DNA of 64,000 nucleotides from Culex pipiens pallens (lineage: Eukaryota > Arthropoda > Insecta > Diptera > Culicidae): the NCBI RefSeq assembly GCF_016801865.2, contig NC_068938.1:113796615-113860614 (forward strand), in the 5' to 3' direction. Positions within the stretch are counted from its first letter, which is position 1. The number at the start of each line of letters is the position of its first letter. A model generated the notes under the pieces. That model had not been told where the DNA came from, did no database searches, and saw only the letters and a list, made by a program, of their open reading frames with translations. Of this stretch, positions 23,608-36,099 are shown piece by piece. The position numbers were made by a program, and so were the translations under genes.

Positions 23608-23718
23608 CGTCCGATCCCGGCGAACGCTGCAGGTAGATGGACGACGACGAGTGGCCTTCCTTGTCCCCTCCTCGCTCCTTGTCCCGGCGCGAATCTTTCT
23701 CTTTGGTGCCGGAAGTTC
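23608..23718 (-). CDS. gukh: gukh-like exon 13
   Basis: The acceptor CTGCATTTTCCAG enters in phase 1, and the donor GTAAGT leaves in phase 1. Its 36 complete codons are highly charged, then Ser-rich: TSGTKEKDSRRDKERGGDKE and GHSSSSIYLQRSPGSD. It has no internal Met and is flanked by about 14.5 kb and 22 kb of intron. It is accepted because its length and phases connect exons 12 and 14 exactly and both splice sites are strong. It could be skipped in frame, since both sides are phase 1. Confidence 0.75.
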
Positions 23719-24827
23719 CTGGAAAATGCAGAGCGAAAGAAAAGAAAGAGAGAAAGAGAGAGCACACCATTCAAGGGTGGCATATGAGTCACAATGGCTT
23801 TTGACGGGGCTGATGAGTGTGCTGATGGCCTTTTTGAAGGAGAAATGAAAAATGATGAATAGCATCAAACAAAGTGAGTGTGTGCAAACAGAATGTGTTT
23901 TTTTTGTGTGGGGTTGTTGAGGAGGAAACGAAAAAAAAAACTCTGAAAGTGAAAGGACAGAACTCAAGGAGCAACAACAAAAAGAGGGCAACTCAAAGTG
24001 AATGATAATGGGACCATTTCCAGGGCAGAAGTAATCAGAGTAAATGTTGAAGGAAGTGGCCTTTATAAAAAAAAACACACACAAGAAAAAAGTAAAGAAG
24101 AAACAAGAAATTGCTCATGAAAATCGCAATTTGTATTCGTAACTGTTTCGCGCTGACTGATGCATCATAATTTCTTATCGGTTAAGTTCGATTGCTGGAA
24201 TTAACAGGGGCACAGTGCTGTTATTTCCGAGAAGTTTATATTTTTATCAGTTGGTCTTTTTTCGGCCTTCCACCAGTCAGTTTGTTTGCAACCAAGTCTG
24301 AGCCGTCTTTTGGTGCACAAAAGGAAGATAAGCCGGAACATTTTTGAAGGACGCAAGACGCGGGGTGAAATGTATTTTTTTCTCTCATGTTTTGAATGTC
24401 CCTCAAATGATCAAACACAACTTAATGAAACATTTGTTCAAATTGTTTATTTCAGCAAATGGCCAAACTTTGTTTTTTTTTTCACATTCACATTTAGCTG
24501 TCTTCGGCAAAAATGTGTGATTTTATGTCATGAACAACTCTTCAGAACATAGTAAAAAGCTAACCTTTGTCTTCCTTTTTCGACCATTTTTGCAAAAATG
24601 GCGTAAATCTCGTGTAGATCAAGAGATAGAAATTTGGCACGTTAGACAAACTTTCATGACATTTTCTCCTCTATAACTTTGCCGAAGACAACAAAACCAT
24701 AAAAGTCATCCAACGAAGTTAGATTTTAGTTGACACCCTGGAAGATCGTTACCCTGTATGTAATTAACTACGAAAGATAGCCCTTATCAAATACAACAAC
24801 TCTTCCCAAGACATGATTTGGCTAGGA
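23719..24827. other. Intron upstream of exon 13
   Basis: 23735-23765 is a GA-rich stretch (CTTTCTC pyrimidine tract on the gene strand). 24560-24790 contains the phrase AACTTTGCCGAAGAC that recurs at about 27948, part of a common repeat. Nothing coding. Confidence 0.35.
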
Positions 24828-25083
24828 TTTTTTAATCCGACTGAAACTTTTTTGGTGCCTTCGGTATGCCCAAAAAAGCCATTTTGCATCATTAGATTCT
24901 CCATATAATTTTCCATACAAATTTGGCAGCTGTCCATACAAAAATGATGTATGAAATTTTCCGATCTTTTCGAAAAAAAATACTTTCAAAAAATTTAAAT
25001 CAAGACTAACATTTTAAAAGGGCCAAAAATTCAATATTACGCCCGTTCAAAATGTTTGTCTCGGTTTAAATTTTTTTTAAATA

Positions 25084-25266
25084 TTTGGGGTGTACCCCAT
25101 TTGGCATAATGGACATTTGGCATAACAGGTTTTCAAGAAGGACGTTTGGCATAATGGACGTTTGGCATAATTGCTCCAAGACATCAGGGACGTTTGGCAT
25201 AATGGACATTTGGCATAATGGACGTTTGGCATAACTCGTTCAAAAACCATAAAGGACGTTTGGCAT
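25084..25266 (-). repeat. Minisatellite, 16-17-bp unit (left inverted array)
   Basis: About nine copies of GGACGTTTGGCATAAT or GGACATTTGGCATAAT, with fixed interruptions (GGTTTTCAAGAA, TTGCTCCAAGACATCAG, CTCGTTCAAAAACCATAAA). The same interruptions occur in reverse order in the right-hand arrays, so the whole array is one arm of a foldback. Confidence 0.85.
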
Positions 25267-26753
25267 TTTTTTTTTTGGTTTTTTTTATAAAGATTTCTCA
25301 TTTTTACGAATGTAAATGTATTGTTTTTTTACCTTTTTTATATTACTATAAGAGATTATCATTTGTTTCGAAAAATTAGGTATCTCTATATTTTTTCCCC
25401 AATAGTAAATTGTTTCCTTTTTGAATAATTCACAATAAAGCATTTTAATGAAGTTTCGATATTTTTATTTAAAATTTAGTTTAAAGAAGGAAATATCTCT
25501 TGTTAGCTTTACATTTTTCCTCTTTCAATATAATTAGCAATTATATTTTTTATGAAATTTTCCCTTCTTTTATATAAATTTCAACTTAAAGATGAGAAAA
25601 ACCTCTTCAAACCTTTGACAATGGAGATAATTTTGCTTTTCTTTATATTTGGAATTAAGTTTTTTTATGCAATTTTCTCTTTTTTATATTCAACTTGAAG
25701 AAGGGAAATTCTCTATAGATGTTCTCTTTAAACATTTCTTTAACTTCTGCATTTTTTCTCTGTTGGTTTATTTTTTCGCAATAAAATTGTTTATGCAAGT
25801 TTCCTTCTTTTATTTATTCAAAACTAATCTTAAAGACGGGACAATTGTAAAAAAAGTGCTAATTAAATTGATTTTTTGAATAGCTGTAGGTGAAAAACAT
25901 AAAAAATAATGCGATTGTCAAATATTTGAAAAGTGGCAAAATGTTAATCTTTAAAGAGACTTTGATTGATTTTTATATAAAAGAAGGGAATATTTTATAA
26001 ACAAACTCAATTTTCTAATATTCAAAATTTTTTTTAGAGATTTTCCCTTCTTAAAGTTGAAATTAAAATAAAAGAAGGGAAAATTTCATAACAACTCATT
26101 TGTCAAATATTTAAAGAAAGAAAAAATGTACATCCATTAGGTTGAATATTAAAGAAGAGAAAATTGCATAAAAATCAAAAATTGCAAAATATTGAAAAAA
26201 AAACAAACTGCACAGCTTTTGAATGATTTTGCCTTCTTTAAGTTTTAAAATAAAAGAAGAGAAAATTGCTTTAAAAACTTATTGCATTTCTTTAAAGAAG
26301 AGCAAAATGCACATACATTCTATAGGTTGAATTAAAAAAAGGAGGGGAAGGGAAAATAGTATAAAATTTTTATTGCAAAATATTTAAAGACTGAGAAAAC
26401 TTACATCACTTTGTTAGGTTGAATTTAAAATAAAAGAAGGAAAAATTTAATACAAAAAAATAGCAGCAAAGTATTTCAAAAGGATAAAAATCTTGATATT
26501 ATATAGAATATTTTTAAATACATTTTTTAAGTAAATTTATGAAAAATTGCATTTTAAAGCCTTTTTAAGAAATATTCAAAAAAGGGGTAAAATTACATCT
26601 ATTGGGAGAAAATGACAAAGATACTTGATTTCTTGAAAAAAAAAATATCTTTTTAAGTAAAATTATCTGTTTAGGAAAAAAAGCTATACATTATTATTCT
26701 TTACAAAAAATAAATACTTTATAAAAAAAATAAAAAAAAGCCTGTAATAATTA

Positions 26754-27552
26754 TGCCAAACGTCCATTACGCCAAACGTCCTTGATGGTTTTTGAACGAG
26801 TTATGCCAAACGTCCATTATGCCAAATGTCCATTATGCCAAATGTTCGGGACGCCAACGGAAACAACTTCTTGGTATCAGCCCAATTTATTGCACGGCAG
26901 ATCAAAGCTGCAAATTAGATTTAAGTTTAGTACAATGTTGTGTTTGTGTGTATGTGTTTTTGGCTTACAATTTGTTTGTTTCCTGTTTTCCGTCCAACCC
27001 GATCCGGATTTGTGTTCTACGTTTGTGCTGTAGCTGTACACAAACAGCGGTTCTGTCCTGTGTCGTCCTAAACCGTCTTGTCCTCCCTCCGTGAATCACC
27101 ACCCGGATTTATCCGCGTGTGGTTCGAATTTGTGTCCGTCTACTTGTTGTTCACCCGGCCCACAAACTCCTCTCCCGAATCCTCGATTCTAAATCAAACT
27201 CCTAATCCTCAAACTTCCAAAAAATCACTCCACTTTCCTCTCCCTGACCAACTTGTGCTTGTAAATTATGATTGTGCTTTGTTTTGGTTTGTCGTCCCTC
27301 TGCTCGTGTGTTTCGTCATTGTTTCTTCCTTCTTCCTCACGTCTCACGCGCGTGAGATGCCGTCGCGCCGTTCGTTCCCACGCAGCAGCATGGTGTCGAC
27401 CCCGTCGCGGCAGTGAGCGGCCTCAACACCAAACGTCCCTGATGTCTTGGAACAATTATGCCAAACGTCCATTATGCCAAACGTCCATTATGCCAAACGT
27501 CCTTCTTGAAAACCCGTTATGCCAAATGTCCATTATGCCAAATGGGGTACAC
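26754..27552 (+). repeat. Minisatellite, right inverted array, split by an LTR
   Basis: 26754-26842 and 27429-27552 together are the reverse complement of the array at 25084-25266, including all three interruptions. The break falls inside one repeat unit and is exactly the LTR insertion. Confidence 0.85.
26843..27428. mobile_element. Solo LTR, 586 bp
   Basis: It begins TGTTCGGG and ends CTCAACA (TGTT...AACA form). CCAAA is duplicated at 26838-26842 and 27429-27433. Removing it and one CCAAA restores the minisatellite unit and matches the opposite arm. There is no internal domain. TG...CA ends plus a 5-bp duplication fit LTR retrotransposons (BEL, Ty3 or copia not decided). Confidence 0.85.
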
Positions 27553-28177
27553 CCGGCTGTTAGGGTGAGACTTAGAAAACATCAATTTTCCTGTTTTTAA
27601 ACACTTGCATGGCAATATCTCAGCAACTAAGGGTCGTATCAACAAAGTTCAAAAGTGCAAAATATAGAGAATTTTCTCAGCTTTTCAAAAATATTTTTTT
27701 AAAAAGTGGGCAAACATGTGCACTAATTTAAAAAAAATGAAAAACTGCTCGGTCAAAGATTTTTTGCACAACTTGGAAATTTCTGAAAATTGGCATTTGA
27801 TGTCCTCTAAAACATATCAAAAATAAAAAAAATAAAAATAGTGTTTTTTTGCAAATCAAGTTTTAGTGACAAAAAGTTAATTAAACAATCACCAAATTTG
27901 TTTTACCGTGTATCATTTTTTTCAGTGTAGTCCATATCCATACCTACAACTTTGCCGAAGACACCAAAACGATCAAAAAATCCCTTCAGATACAGATTTT
28001 TGAATTTTCATAAATCATTTTTGTATGGACAGCTGCCAAATTTGTATGGAAAATTATATGGAGAATTTAATGATGCCAAATGGTTTCTTTGGGCATACCG
28101 AAGGCACCAAAAAAGTTTCAGTCGGATTAAAAAATACAAAAAAATGGAATGACCGAAATCTGAGAGAACTGCTCAGG

Positions 28178-28787
28178 GGCAACTTATGGTTTGGTTGAAA
28201 ATCAGGGTGGTTCACGATTAGGGTGATTTTAAAAATCTAACATTTAAGAAATATTTATGGGAATTGTTTTGTCTTCTAGAATGTTGTTGTGCTTACCAAT
28301 CCAAGAAACATTGTTCAAGTCACCATAATTCTCGCAAACAACGCCTTCTACGACCAAATTAAGAGTAAGATCTCAGTTTTTTTAACTTTTTGATGGCCTG
28401 CGGATTTTGAGATATTGGAGTTTTTAAATTTGCATCTTTTTACCTTAAAATGTCTGTTATTTTTGACCCTTAAGTCCAAATTGATAAAAAAGAAAATGTT
28501 GATTTTTTAGAGCTCTAAAAGTGCCCCGCATATTTTTTTTAAACATAACCCTGAATTTCTACGTTCAAAAAAACTGACTTTCGGAGGTTTGCTCAGATGG
28601 TTTTTCTAAATTTGGTCGTAGAAGACGTAGTTTGCAAGATAAATTCTTATTGTCTTAGACAAAGTTGCTTGGATTGCCAAGCCCATCAACAACTATTTAG
28701 AATACAAAAATATTCCTGAAATGTTAGATTTTCAAAATCACCCAAATCGGGAATCACCCTAATTTTCAACCAAATCAAAAGTTACCC
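28178..28787. mobile_element. Foldback MITE, 610 bp
   Basis: Inverted ends of roughly 75 bp: TTTGGTTGAAAATCAGGGTG on the left against CACCCTAATTTTCAACCAAA on the right, continuing through CTAACATTT and AAATGTTAG. Confidence 0.75.
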
Positions 28788-28868
28788 GTTTCGATTTGCA
28801 ACAACTCTTTTGAGGACACCACTATGCATTGTGAACGCCAACTTGGATTTAAAATTTCCAAATCACTT

Positions 28869-29030
28869 GGGCTTCATCCATAAAGTACGTCACGATAAAA
28901 TCAGCCAAAATTTACCCCCCTTCTCCTCCTTTGTCACGCTTTTCCTATACTGATAACATGCAATGTCACACTTGCTCAGACCCCCCCCCCCCCTCCCCCC
29001 CTAGAGCGTGACATACTTTATGGATGACGC
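28869..29030. mobile_element. MITE with CTTCATCCATAAAGTACGTC ends
   Basis: Inverted ends GGGCTTCATCCATAAAGTAC and CATACTTTATGGATGACGCC. A long C run (28980-28999) lies near the right end. It is a small, common mosquito-type MITE. Confidence 0.75.
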
Positions 29031-30475
29031 CTTGAGAGCATTTTGAGATTCATATTCAAGCTCAACGATCCAAAATGAGACATCGAAAAATAATGTTTTT
29101 TAACGTGATTTCAATATCCGAATTGAAGTTTTCCAAGGAATCGAGTCTGTACTGTACTTGAAGAATAGAAAGACTCAAGCAAGACTCAAGAATGTTCCAG
29201 TCCCGTTAAATGAAATTTAACTTTTCCTAATTTAATTTAGTAGCAGGAAAAATTACAATTCGAAACCAAAAATACGCCTCTCGAATTTGCACGAAAATGA
29301 TCTTTAACGTCATTTCACATTCCGCTGGCGCGTGTGTTTGAGTGGGTGCCCAAATTGTAATGAAGCCAAATTCCGGCGTGTTTCCGGCGGGCCCGGAACC
29401 ACCACGCCACGAAACGGGTCCCACGAGTAATTTGGGTAAAACTTTTTCCCACAACCCTCAAGATAGGGTGGTGTTGGGGCAGAGGGCATTTCGGCAAATG
29501 CAGAGGGGGGTGGCTGTTCTCATCGCGTTGGACTCCTGGCCTGCTAGATGGATGTAGGCAACAAGCAGAGCACCGCTGGAAACTTGTGCAAATAATCATG
29601 GAAATGGGAAACAAATGGGGAAAACATCCCATCACAAGTAGGCGCTGGAGCGCTGGGACGGGAGCGAAAGCATGGGATGAATATTGATTTCCATGTCTCC
29701 TTCTCTCTCACTCTTTCTGGATGGGTTTCACGAGTTGGCGGCGGTTGTGGTGACGAAGTGCAGAAATTTCCCATGAAAATTTTCCTCCACGTCGAGCCAC
29801 AGACACGAGGTGCGCGGGTGTTGATCGGCGGATGTCGGGGAAATGATTCACAGACCGGGACCGGCATACTCTCGGTTCATGAACCTCCAATCGTCATCAT
29901 CATCACCGTCATTGCGTCATCATTGCCGGGGAAATGGGAAATGGCATTATCCTTGCAGCTGGGTGGTGTTTGTCTGTTTGTGTGGGTGTCTGTGTGTTTG
30001 CGTGAGAGTCTGCGTACAGCTCTGGTGGGGTTGCTTGGATGTCGTTGTCATGGGGAAAAGTCGGATGCTGCGTTGGTTTGAGAATGTGCGTGTGAAGTGA
30101 TCTGCTAATGTCATGTGTGAGTGAAATTGTTGGAAAACTCGGAATGTTGGATGAATCGCTCATTTTTTGATGATTCACCGCGAATGTGATTGTTTTTGTT
30201 TATTTTCTTGAAACGGTGTTCGTCACCGATACAATGTATTTTTGAATGGGTTTGCAGCCAATTTAATTTCAGCTTAATTTGTTGCTACAGCAGAATGCTT
30301 CAATTTCAAACAATTTTATTGACAATGTTACACATTTCATTGTCATTCGATCAGATCAGTTCAGATTGATTTTTCATACAGCCTTCAAAATTAATTTGGG
30401 AAAACTAGGTTATCATAATTGTCTTCCCAATTGATTCAATTTGGCATGTCACAAGATGCCAATTATGTGAAATTT
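29031..30475. other. Intron, mostly unique sequence
   Basis: 29270-30120 is higher in GC, free of recognisable repeats, and rich in CG- and TG-repeat patches (about 29970-30030). It may carry regulatory sequence, but no site can be asserted. Frames on both strands here lack homology. Confidence 0.3.
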
Positions 30476-30484
30476 CCGAATATA

Positions 30485-31590
30485 AATATTTTTCATAGTT
30501 TATGTCGCCCCCCCCCCCCCTTCTCTTCAAAATTGGTCCAAAAATCAATGAAAATAGAAGAATAACCAACTGAAAACAATCTAAAACGCATTTTCTGCTT
30601 CAATACTCATGTTAGGGCTCGTTTAAAAATATTTGATCTTTTATGAAATTCCAATGTACAGCATCGCAAAAACTTGGTATTTTTTCGCATTTTTTTTTGT
30701 CAAATTAACATATTTTGGAAACATATGATTGCAAAACAAGTGGACAGGTGTGTACTGCCCATGTTCGCATAAATTTCCCATATGCAAAAACAGCAAGCTG
30801 AGAAAAACACGAAAGAAGTTTGTCCCACACATAGCCAACGTGTTAAGTTTTAACGAAAAAACTGTATTTCCTCCTGATTTCTAGAACAACGTATTGGATG
30901 TTGCAGGCTCTTTTGAAAGAGCACACGATTTTGAACCAAACTGCATCAATAACTCAAAAGTGATGAAAATGCATATGGGACATTTATGCGATCAAGGGCA
31001 GTGTAATGCATTTTAAAATACTTTTTTCATGCAAATCTTAAAACTGTGGCTTGTATTATTTTTGTTCGATTCAACCCCTTCAACTTTGGTCAGAGCAAAA
31101 AATATTTTCAACGGCCTAAATGACTCCACAATAATAAATAAAAAGCATTTAAAAAGCTAAGCCTTATTTTTATTTAAAAAATATATTTCAATTACACAAG
31201 AAAACATTGCTTTTGACATATAAATAAGACTTTAAATCGTTTCTAGAAATTGTAAGTTGAAAACTAGAGGTGGGCAAAACCGCTCTTTTTAGGAGCCGCT
31301 CATTTTCGTTCGCTCTTTAAAAAGAGCCGCTCTTTTGAACGGCTCATTCGCTCTTTTGCAAAATTTGCATAAAAAGGGTTTTTTCAAGAATCGTGTGATA
31401 CCAATTTTTTTTTGAAGTTTATGTCCCTGCAACGGAATTTCACAAAATGCTTTTTAATTTGTTTTCAGTTGATCAGACTTCTATTTCCATAAAAATTTGG
31501 ATGTTTTCTGAAAAAATATTGTTTTGCCCCCTGATTTTTTGGACCGGTTTTGAAGGGGAGGGGTGACATAAACTTTGAAAACTATTTGTA
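30485..31590. mobile_element. TIR element of the TTTATGTCGCCCCCCC type
   Basis: The left end TTCATAGTTTATGTCGCCCC with CAAAATTGGTCC is inverted at about 31545-31585 (GGACCGGTTTTGAAGGGGAG, then GACATAAACTTTGAAAACTA). Related ends appear near 33240-33285, 40735-40790 and 59455-59515. The hAT element at 31265 is inserted near its right end, or the two overlap. Confidence 0.5.
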
Positions 31591-32282
31591 ACGGTCATAT
31601 ATGCTAAAAAAATAAAACTGAAAACGAGAAGATGCTATAGAGACCCAAAAGGTCTCTATGTCAAGATTTCTACTCAAAACTAAATATTCGAGTAATTGAA
31701 TGGCATCCAAACTTAAATTGCTATTTATTTTTAAATTTCGTTTATTTATGCAAGAATTGAACTAATGCTGATATTTTATTTGGAGAAAATATTCTGTGAA
31801 CTTTTCTCTACATTCTAATTTAATGGATAAAGGCTATAAACGCTAAAGTTTAATCGCATAAAATGATTATTTTTTATCCAAAATCTCTCAAATAATCAGT
31901 AGATTTTTGGTAATATTTGACAGATTATACTATTTGAAATGCTCAAATTTGTATTCCGGTATTAGTTTAATGTACACTCAGTTGTACTATGAAAAGTTTA
32001 TTTTATTTTGTTTAGAAAATAATTTACTTTTGGGATTAATTTTTATAAGCATTGACATTTTTGAAATTTCATTTTCAATCCTCAAAAACAAATTTCATAC
32101 CACATTTTTTGGAGGTTCAACAAATTAATTTTATAACAAAATTCATGTCATATTGAAACGGTTCTTTCAAAAGACCGGAGTTTAAAAAAGAACCGCGGTT
32201 CTTTTTTTGTGAGCCACGGTTCGTTCGCTCTTTTCAGTGAACCGGCTCTTTGAGCGGTTCGCTCTTTTTCTGCCCATCTCTA
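31265..32282. mobile_element. hAT-type element, 1018 bp, non-autonomous
   Basis: It begins TAGAGGTGGGCAAAACCGCT and ends TTTTTCTGCCCATCTCTA. TTGAAAAC is duplicated on both sides (31257-31264, 32283-32290), an 8-bp hAT footprint. Subterminal GAGCCGCTC and GAACCG repeats are dense at both ends, as expected for transposase binding sites. There is no transposase frame. Confidence 0.85.
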
Positions 32283-32659
32283 TTGAAAACAATTTTTCTC
32301 TGGTTAGTCTGCAAAAAGTTGTTACAGCCACTTATATGATGTTTTCTCTGAAACAAATCGATTTTTTATGTTTTTATTTACTTTATTTATTTAAGGTGAT
32401 AGTTCGTACATTGAACGAGAATTTATAGAATAACAGCCTACTGTACCATTTCGAGTAAATGTTTAGTTAAAAATAATGTTTTAAAATCATGTTTAAATCG
32501 GCAACTGTTAAGGGTTGGTATTGGCACACACTCAAATTTTTTTCAATTTGTTTTCAGGGCATTAACATAAACATTTTTAACTACAAGCAACATAAATTTG
32601 AAGACATTTGGTTGCATCATTGCCGAGATATAGCTATTTGAAGTTAGCAGTTTCAGAAA

Positions 32660-32944
32660 ACGGGTGCCACGATATCTCAACAGCTTTGACCGAATCGGCT
32701 CAAAATTTTGGGGAAGATTCATTAAACCGGTCCCGTGCGCTTTTTGAAAAGTTTATTTAAAAAAAGATAAAAATATTTTACTGTTTTTCATATAAAAAAT
32801 CATCAGCTTTAGAATTTTTGTAATTTTTCAAAAAACGAAATTTAAAAATCGGCTTCATCATGCACACGGGATATGTCTTGAGAGTCTGCACCCCAAATTT
32901 CAGCCAATTTGGTCCATCCAATCTCGAGATATCGTGGCACTCGT
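32660..32944. mobile_element. Foldback element, uninterrupted copy
   Basis: The ends CGGGTGCCACGATATCTCAA and ATCTCGAGATATCGTGGCAC are inverted. It matches 47767-48500 along its whole length except for a SINE in the latter, so it records the empty target site. Confidence 0.75.
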
Positions 32945-33103
32945 ATGATGTAATTTTACCTCATTTAAGACTTAATAGCGACATTACACCAGAATAGTGG
33001 TAATATTACACATTTTCAGAGGTAAAATTACCCATTTTTTCTGACATAAAAGATGTACCCCTTCCCAGATGTAATATTACCATGATTTTTTTTTCTGTGT
33101 ACT
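32945..33103. mobile_element. MITE, TGTAATATTACCATGAT type
   Basis: Repeated TGTAATATTAC and GGTAAAATTAC motifs, ending TTTTTTTTCTGTGTA. Same family as the split MITE at 18346-19915. Confidence 0.55.
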
Positions 33104-35380
33104 TTACAACGGAATTTTACAAAAAATCATAATATTTTTGATCGACCCCTGACATGCTACGCAAGAAAATGCATTTTAAATTATAAGACTTCTATTTCCG
33201 TTGAAATTCTAAAGTTTTTGGCAAAATATTAAAATATTTTTTGCCTTTGATTTTTCGGACCCATTTTGAAGGGGAGGCTGCGCTCAAGGTCGAGAAAAAG
33301 GTGGAATTTTGATACATATTCTCTCTTTCCCTCGAGTTTCTATGGTATTTTATTTGATTCAATATTCATGTTCAAATTGATACAAAACAATGAAATTTCA
33401 CTTAAAATCAGTTTTCCTGACTTTTGAAACAACTCTCCAATAGTGTTCACATGCGTGCGTCAGCTGGAACATCCCAGCTAAATTTCTGAACCCACACCCA
33501 AAAAAGCCATTTCCCTCTCCAGGAAATTTCCGGACAATTGTCCTAGAGGGTGCAAAGTTTGGGTGGTTCATTCGATTTTGCTGAAGCAAACAAAGGAAAA
33601 CGCGCGCAAACTTCCAATTCGGATAGGCGGTTCTGCGCGCGCATCAAATGTCCCATATCCCAGTTCCACCCCATCCCCTCCCCCAAACATCATTGTGACA
33701 TTTACTGTGGGTTGATGGGTAAAAGGGCTCATCGACATCGTGTTGCTTCTCTCCGTGGATGGGAGCCTTTTATCTTTTGCCATTCCCCCCACATCCTCAG
33801 GGCACGCATCGATTAGGTTGGGGAATAAATGGGCGGGTGGAAGCTTCTTATGATTATCCGTTTTCACCAAGTTCAACACCCCCCGGTACCGGATTGACCG
33901 GAGGGCTCTTGTAGTGAATCTCTTTGTTGTGGAAATTTTGTCTACTTTATAGCACCCTCTCCTTTAGAGTAGTTAATAACAATGTCATTCAATGTAGATG
34001 AATTTGATGTTTTTGGTGATAAAACGAAAATGTATCTTATTGAAGATTATTGAGTTATGGATTTTTGGAAAGTTAGTTAAATTATTAGAACTATTTGTAA
34101 AAAGAAAACTATAGATTACGGAAAGTAAAGAAAATACTTTACAAGGTTCATACAAATTTTAAAGAAACAGACCAGGATGGTGGAGAAAGAGAGGATAGAA
34201 AAGCATGATTAAGTAACAAACGAACAAACAAACAAAACAATAGAAAAAAACGCGAGTTGCTAAAGTAGGAGTTTAGTAGTTACGTGTTACGTGAAAGATG
34301 TTATTTTTCACAAGTCTTGTCAAGGAATCGACCGTTTTCGACATTCAACGATTTTGTTCGGCGATTGATAAGCTATTTTTATCGTAATTTAATCGCACTG
34401 CGAATCGCGTTTGCCTTAGTCGAGAGACCCGATGTCGCGTTTGGTTCACGATGGTTGAGAGTTCGAACATAAAATTGAGATAAGCACGTTTGACTCGGTC
34501 TGCGTCTTTCGATATTGTTGTTGGCTGTTGGCGTCTCGCGCGTATACACGAAGGAACGAAGAACACATACTTAAACGCATGCGGTCACGTGTTTGGTTCG
34601 ATTTTCGACTCGAATATACAACCGGCGGCGGCGAGGTAGAAAAAGTATGAAATCGCACATTCGAAATTCGAAGTTCATCTGGGGTGGAGTGGTTGGTGTC
34701 TTGGGCGAGCTTCTGCTGGGTACGGATAACTCGAGTGCTCGAATAAAAAAGTTTCTAGCAAAGCGATTTTTGAACGTTTCACGTATGCTTCTGAGAGTTT
34801 TTTGGGTGAATTTTATGTTACTTTTATTAAAATCCTCAGAAGAATCAAAACAAAGCAGATTCTTTAATTCCACCGAATAAGAGATTTCGAATTTAGTAAT
34901 TGGAACGACTGTCAAAACAAAAAACTACATTACATTACATTTAATGTAACGAAGTGTATGGGACAAACTTGCCCTGCTTTTTCTCAGCTCGCTGTTTCTG
35001 CATATGAGACATTTATGCCAACATGGGCAGTAAAGTCACGGAGTATTCCAGAGCGAACAGTCCAAAGAAATGTCATTTAATTTTTTCAGTGATGTACCAC
35101 AAAGTGAAACCAACAATTAAAAGGCAGTGGAAACTCTGTGTTACTCTGCGGTCAAATACCGCTCAATATTGAAAATTTTTCTATTATGCCAAATCAAGTA
35201 CTCTGAGAAAAAACCCTAATAGAAATGGATATCAGTCACAGACACGGACGTACCAGCTTTAACAATATAATTTGAAAATAGTGTGGAGGATGGAACCAAA
35301 ACTGATCATTATTTATAAAATCTGAAGAGAACATGTCGATTTCGTCAAAATGGATTACATATCTGGAGTTTGTTTTGAAA
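33104..35380. other. Intron, no gene seen
   Basis: 33400-33900 and 34280-34880 are GC-richer and apparently unique. The minus-strand frame at 34571-34915 was examined and not accepted. 34916-34935 is a short ACATT tandem. 34960-35040 contains a repeat phrase (CATATGAGACATTTATGCC) also seen inverted near 30775. Confidence 0.3.
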
Positions 35381-35384
35381 AGGT

Positions 35385-35515
35385 TCAATTATAAACCAAA
35401 TTTCCAGTTTTTGCTTTTTGGGTGTTTTTGAAACCGTCAGGAGTTTTAAAAAAACATAAAAAAACAAAAACTGAAATTTTGGTTTATTGGACCTTAAAAA
35501 AAAGAAAGCTTCTGA
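35385..35515. repeat. Hairpin repeat, copy A
   Basis: Arms carrying CCAAATTTCCAGTTTTTG and CAAAAACTGAAATTTTGG face each other. It is the same element as the better-preserved hairpin at 49862-50007. Confidence 0.65.
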
Positions 35516-35769
35516 TATAGCTTTTTAAATGACAGGAAGTAAATGTGTGTCTTTGCAAAAAAATGGCCATCGTTTTGTAACGGCTAGTTTCTAATAAATT
35601 CAATCGAAATTTATAACAAATAGTATTTCAAAATTTGCACGTCGAGGCAAATTTGCACCTGTTTCAATATATTCCGGCCTGGAAAATTAAATTCAAATAT
35701 TTTCAATGATATGAATAAACTGCTTAGCACCTAGCGGAGACGGAACCAATCGTTCTTAAATAGGCTAAT

Positions 35770-36060
35770 TCAATACGTTACGCCTTCAAAAAATCCTTAC
35801 TTACAAATCTTGTTTTTTTTTCGATTGGTCAGGTATACTATGACTGATCCGAAAGCCTAGGAAAATTTCACTTCGGATAACAGAATCACTATTTTTTTTA
35901 GATGTCTTGTTATTGATTGTTGAGCATGAATATGACCAACACCATACGCTAAAGTTATTTAGAATTTTCATATCCAACATGGCGACCAAATGCTGATATG
36001 CCACCATTAGTACTCGATGGAATTACACGCTGTTATCCTACGTCTACGAAATGGCCTGTT
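35770..36060. repeat. Degenerate interspersed repeat, second copy
   Basis: Counterpart of 3250-3840 in the same orientation; shares the GATCCGAAaGCCT and ATACGCTAAAGT blocks. Confidence 0.45.
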
Positions 36061-36099
36061 TTTGATCGCCTAAAAAAGAGTGCCGAAAAGTTCTTTTTG

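Larger units (their letters stand above)
24828..28134. mobile_element. Large foldback element, copy 2, with nested insertions
   Basis: The left arm from 24828 (TTTTTTAATCCGACTGAAAC) is inverted at 28115-28134. The arms pair for at least 130 bp, through CCATACAAATTTGGCAGCTG and CCATACAAAAATGAT. It has the same termini as the element at 11173-12812. The interior holds inverted minisatellite arrays, about 1.4 kb of AAGAAGGGAAA-type AT-rich sequence and a solo LTR. Confidence 0.7.

Noticed and set aside
34571..34915. 114-codon minus-strand frame as an extra gukh exon
   Set aside because: Exons 12 and 13 already join in phase, and this frame has no suitable pair of splice sites or family motif.
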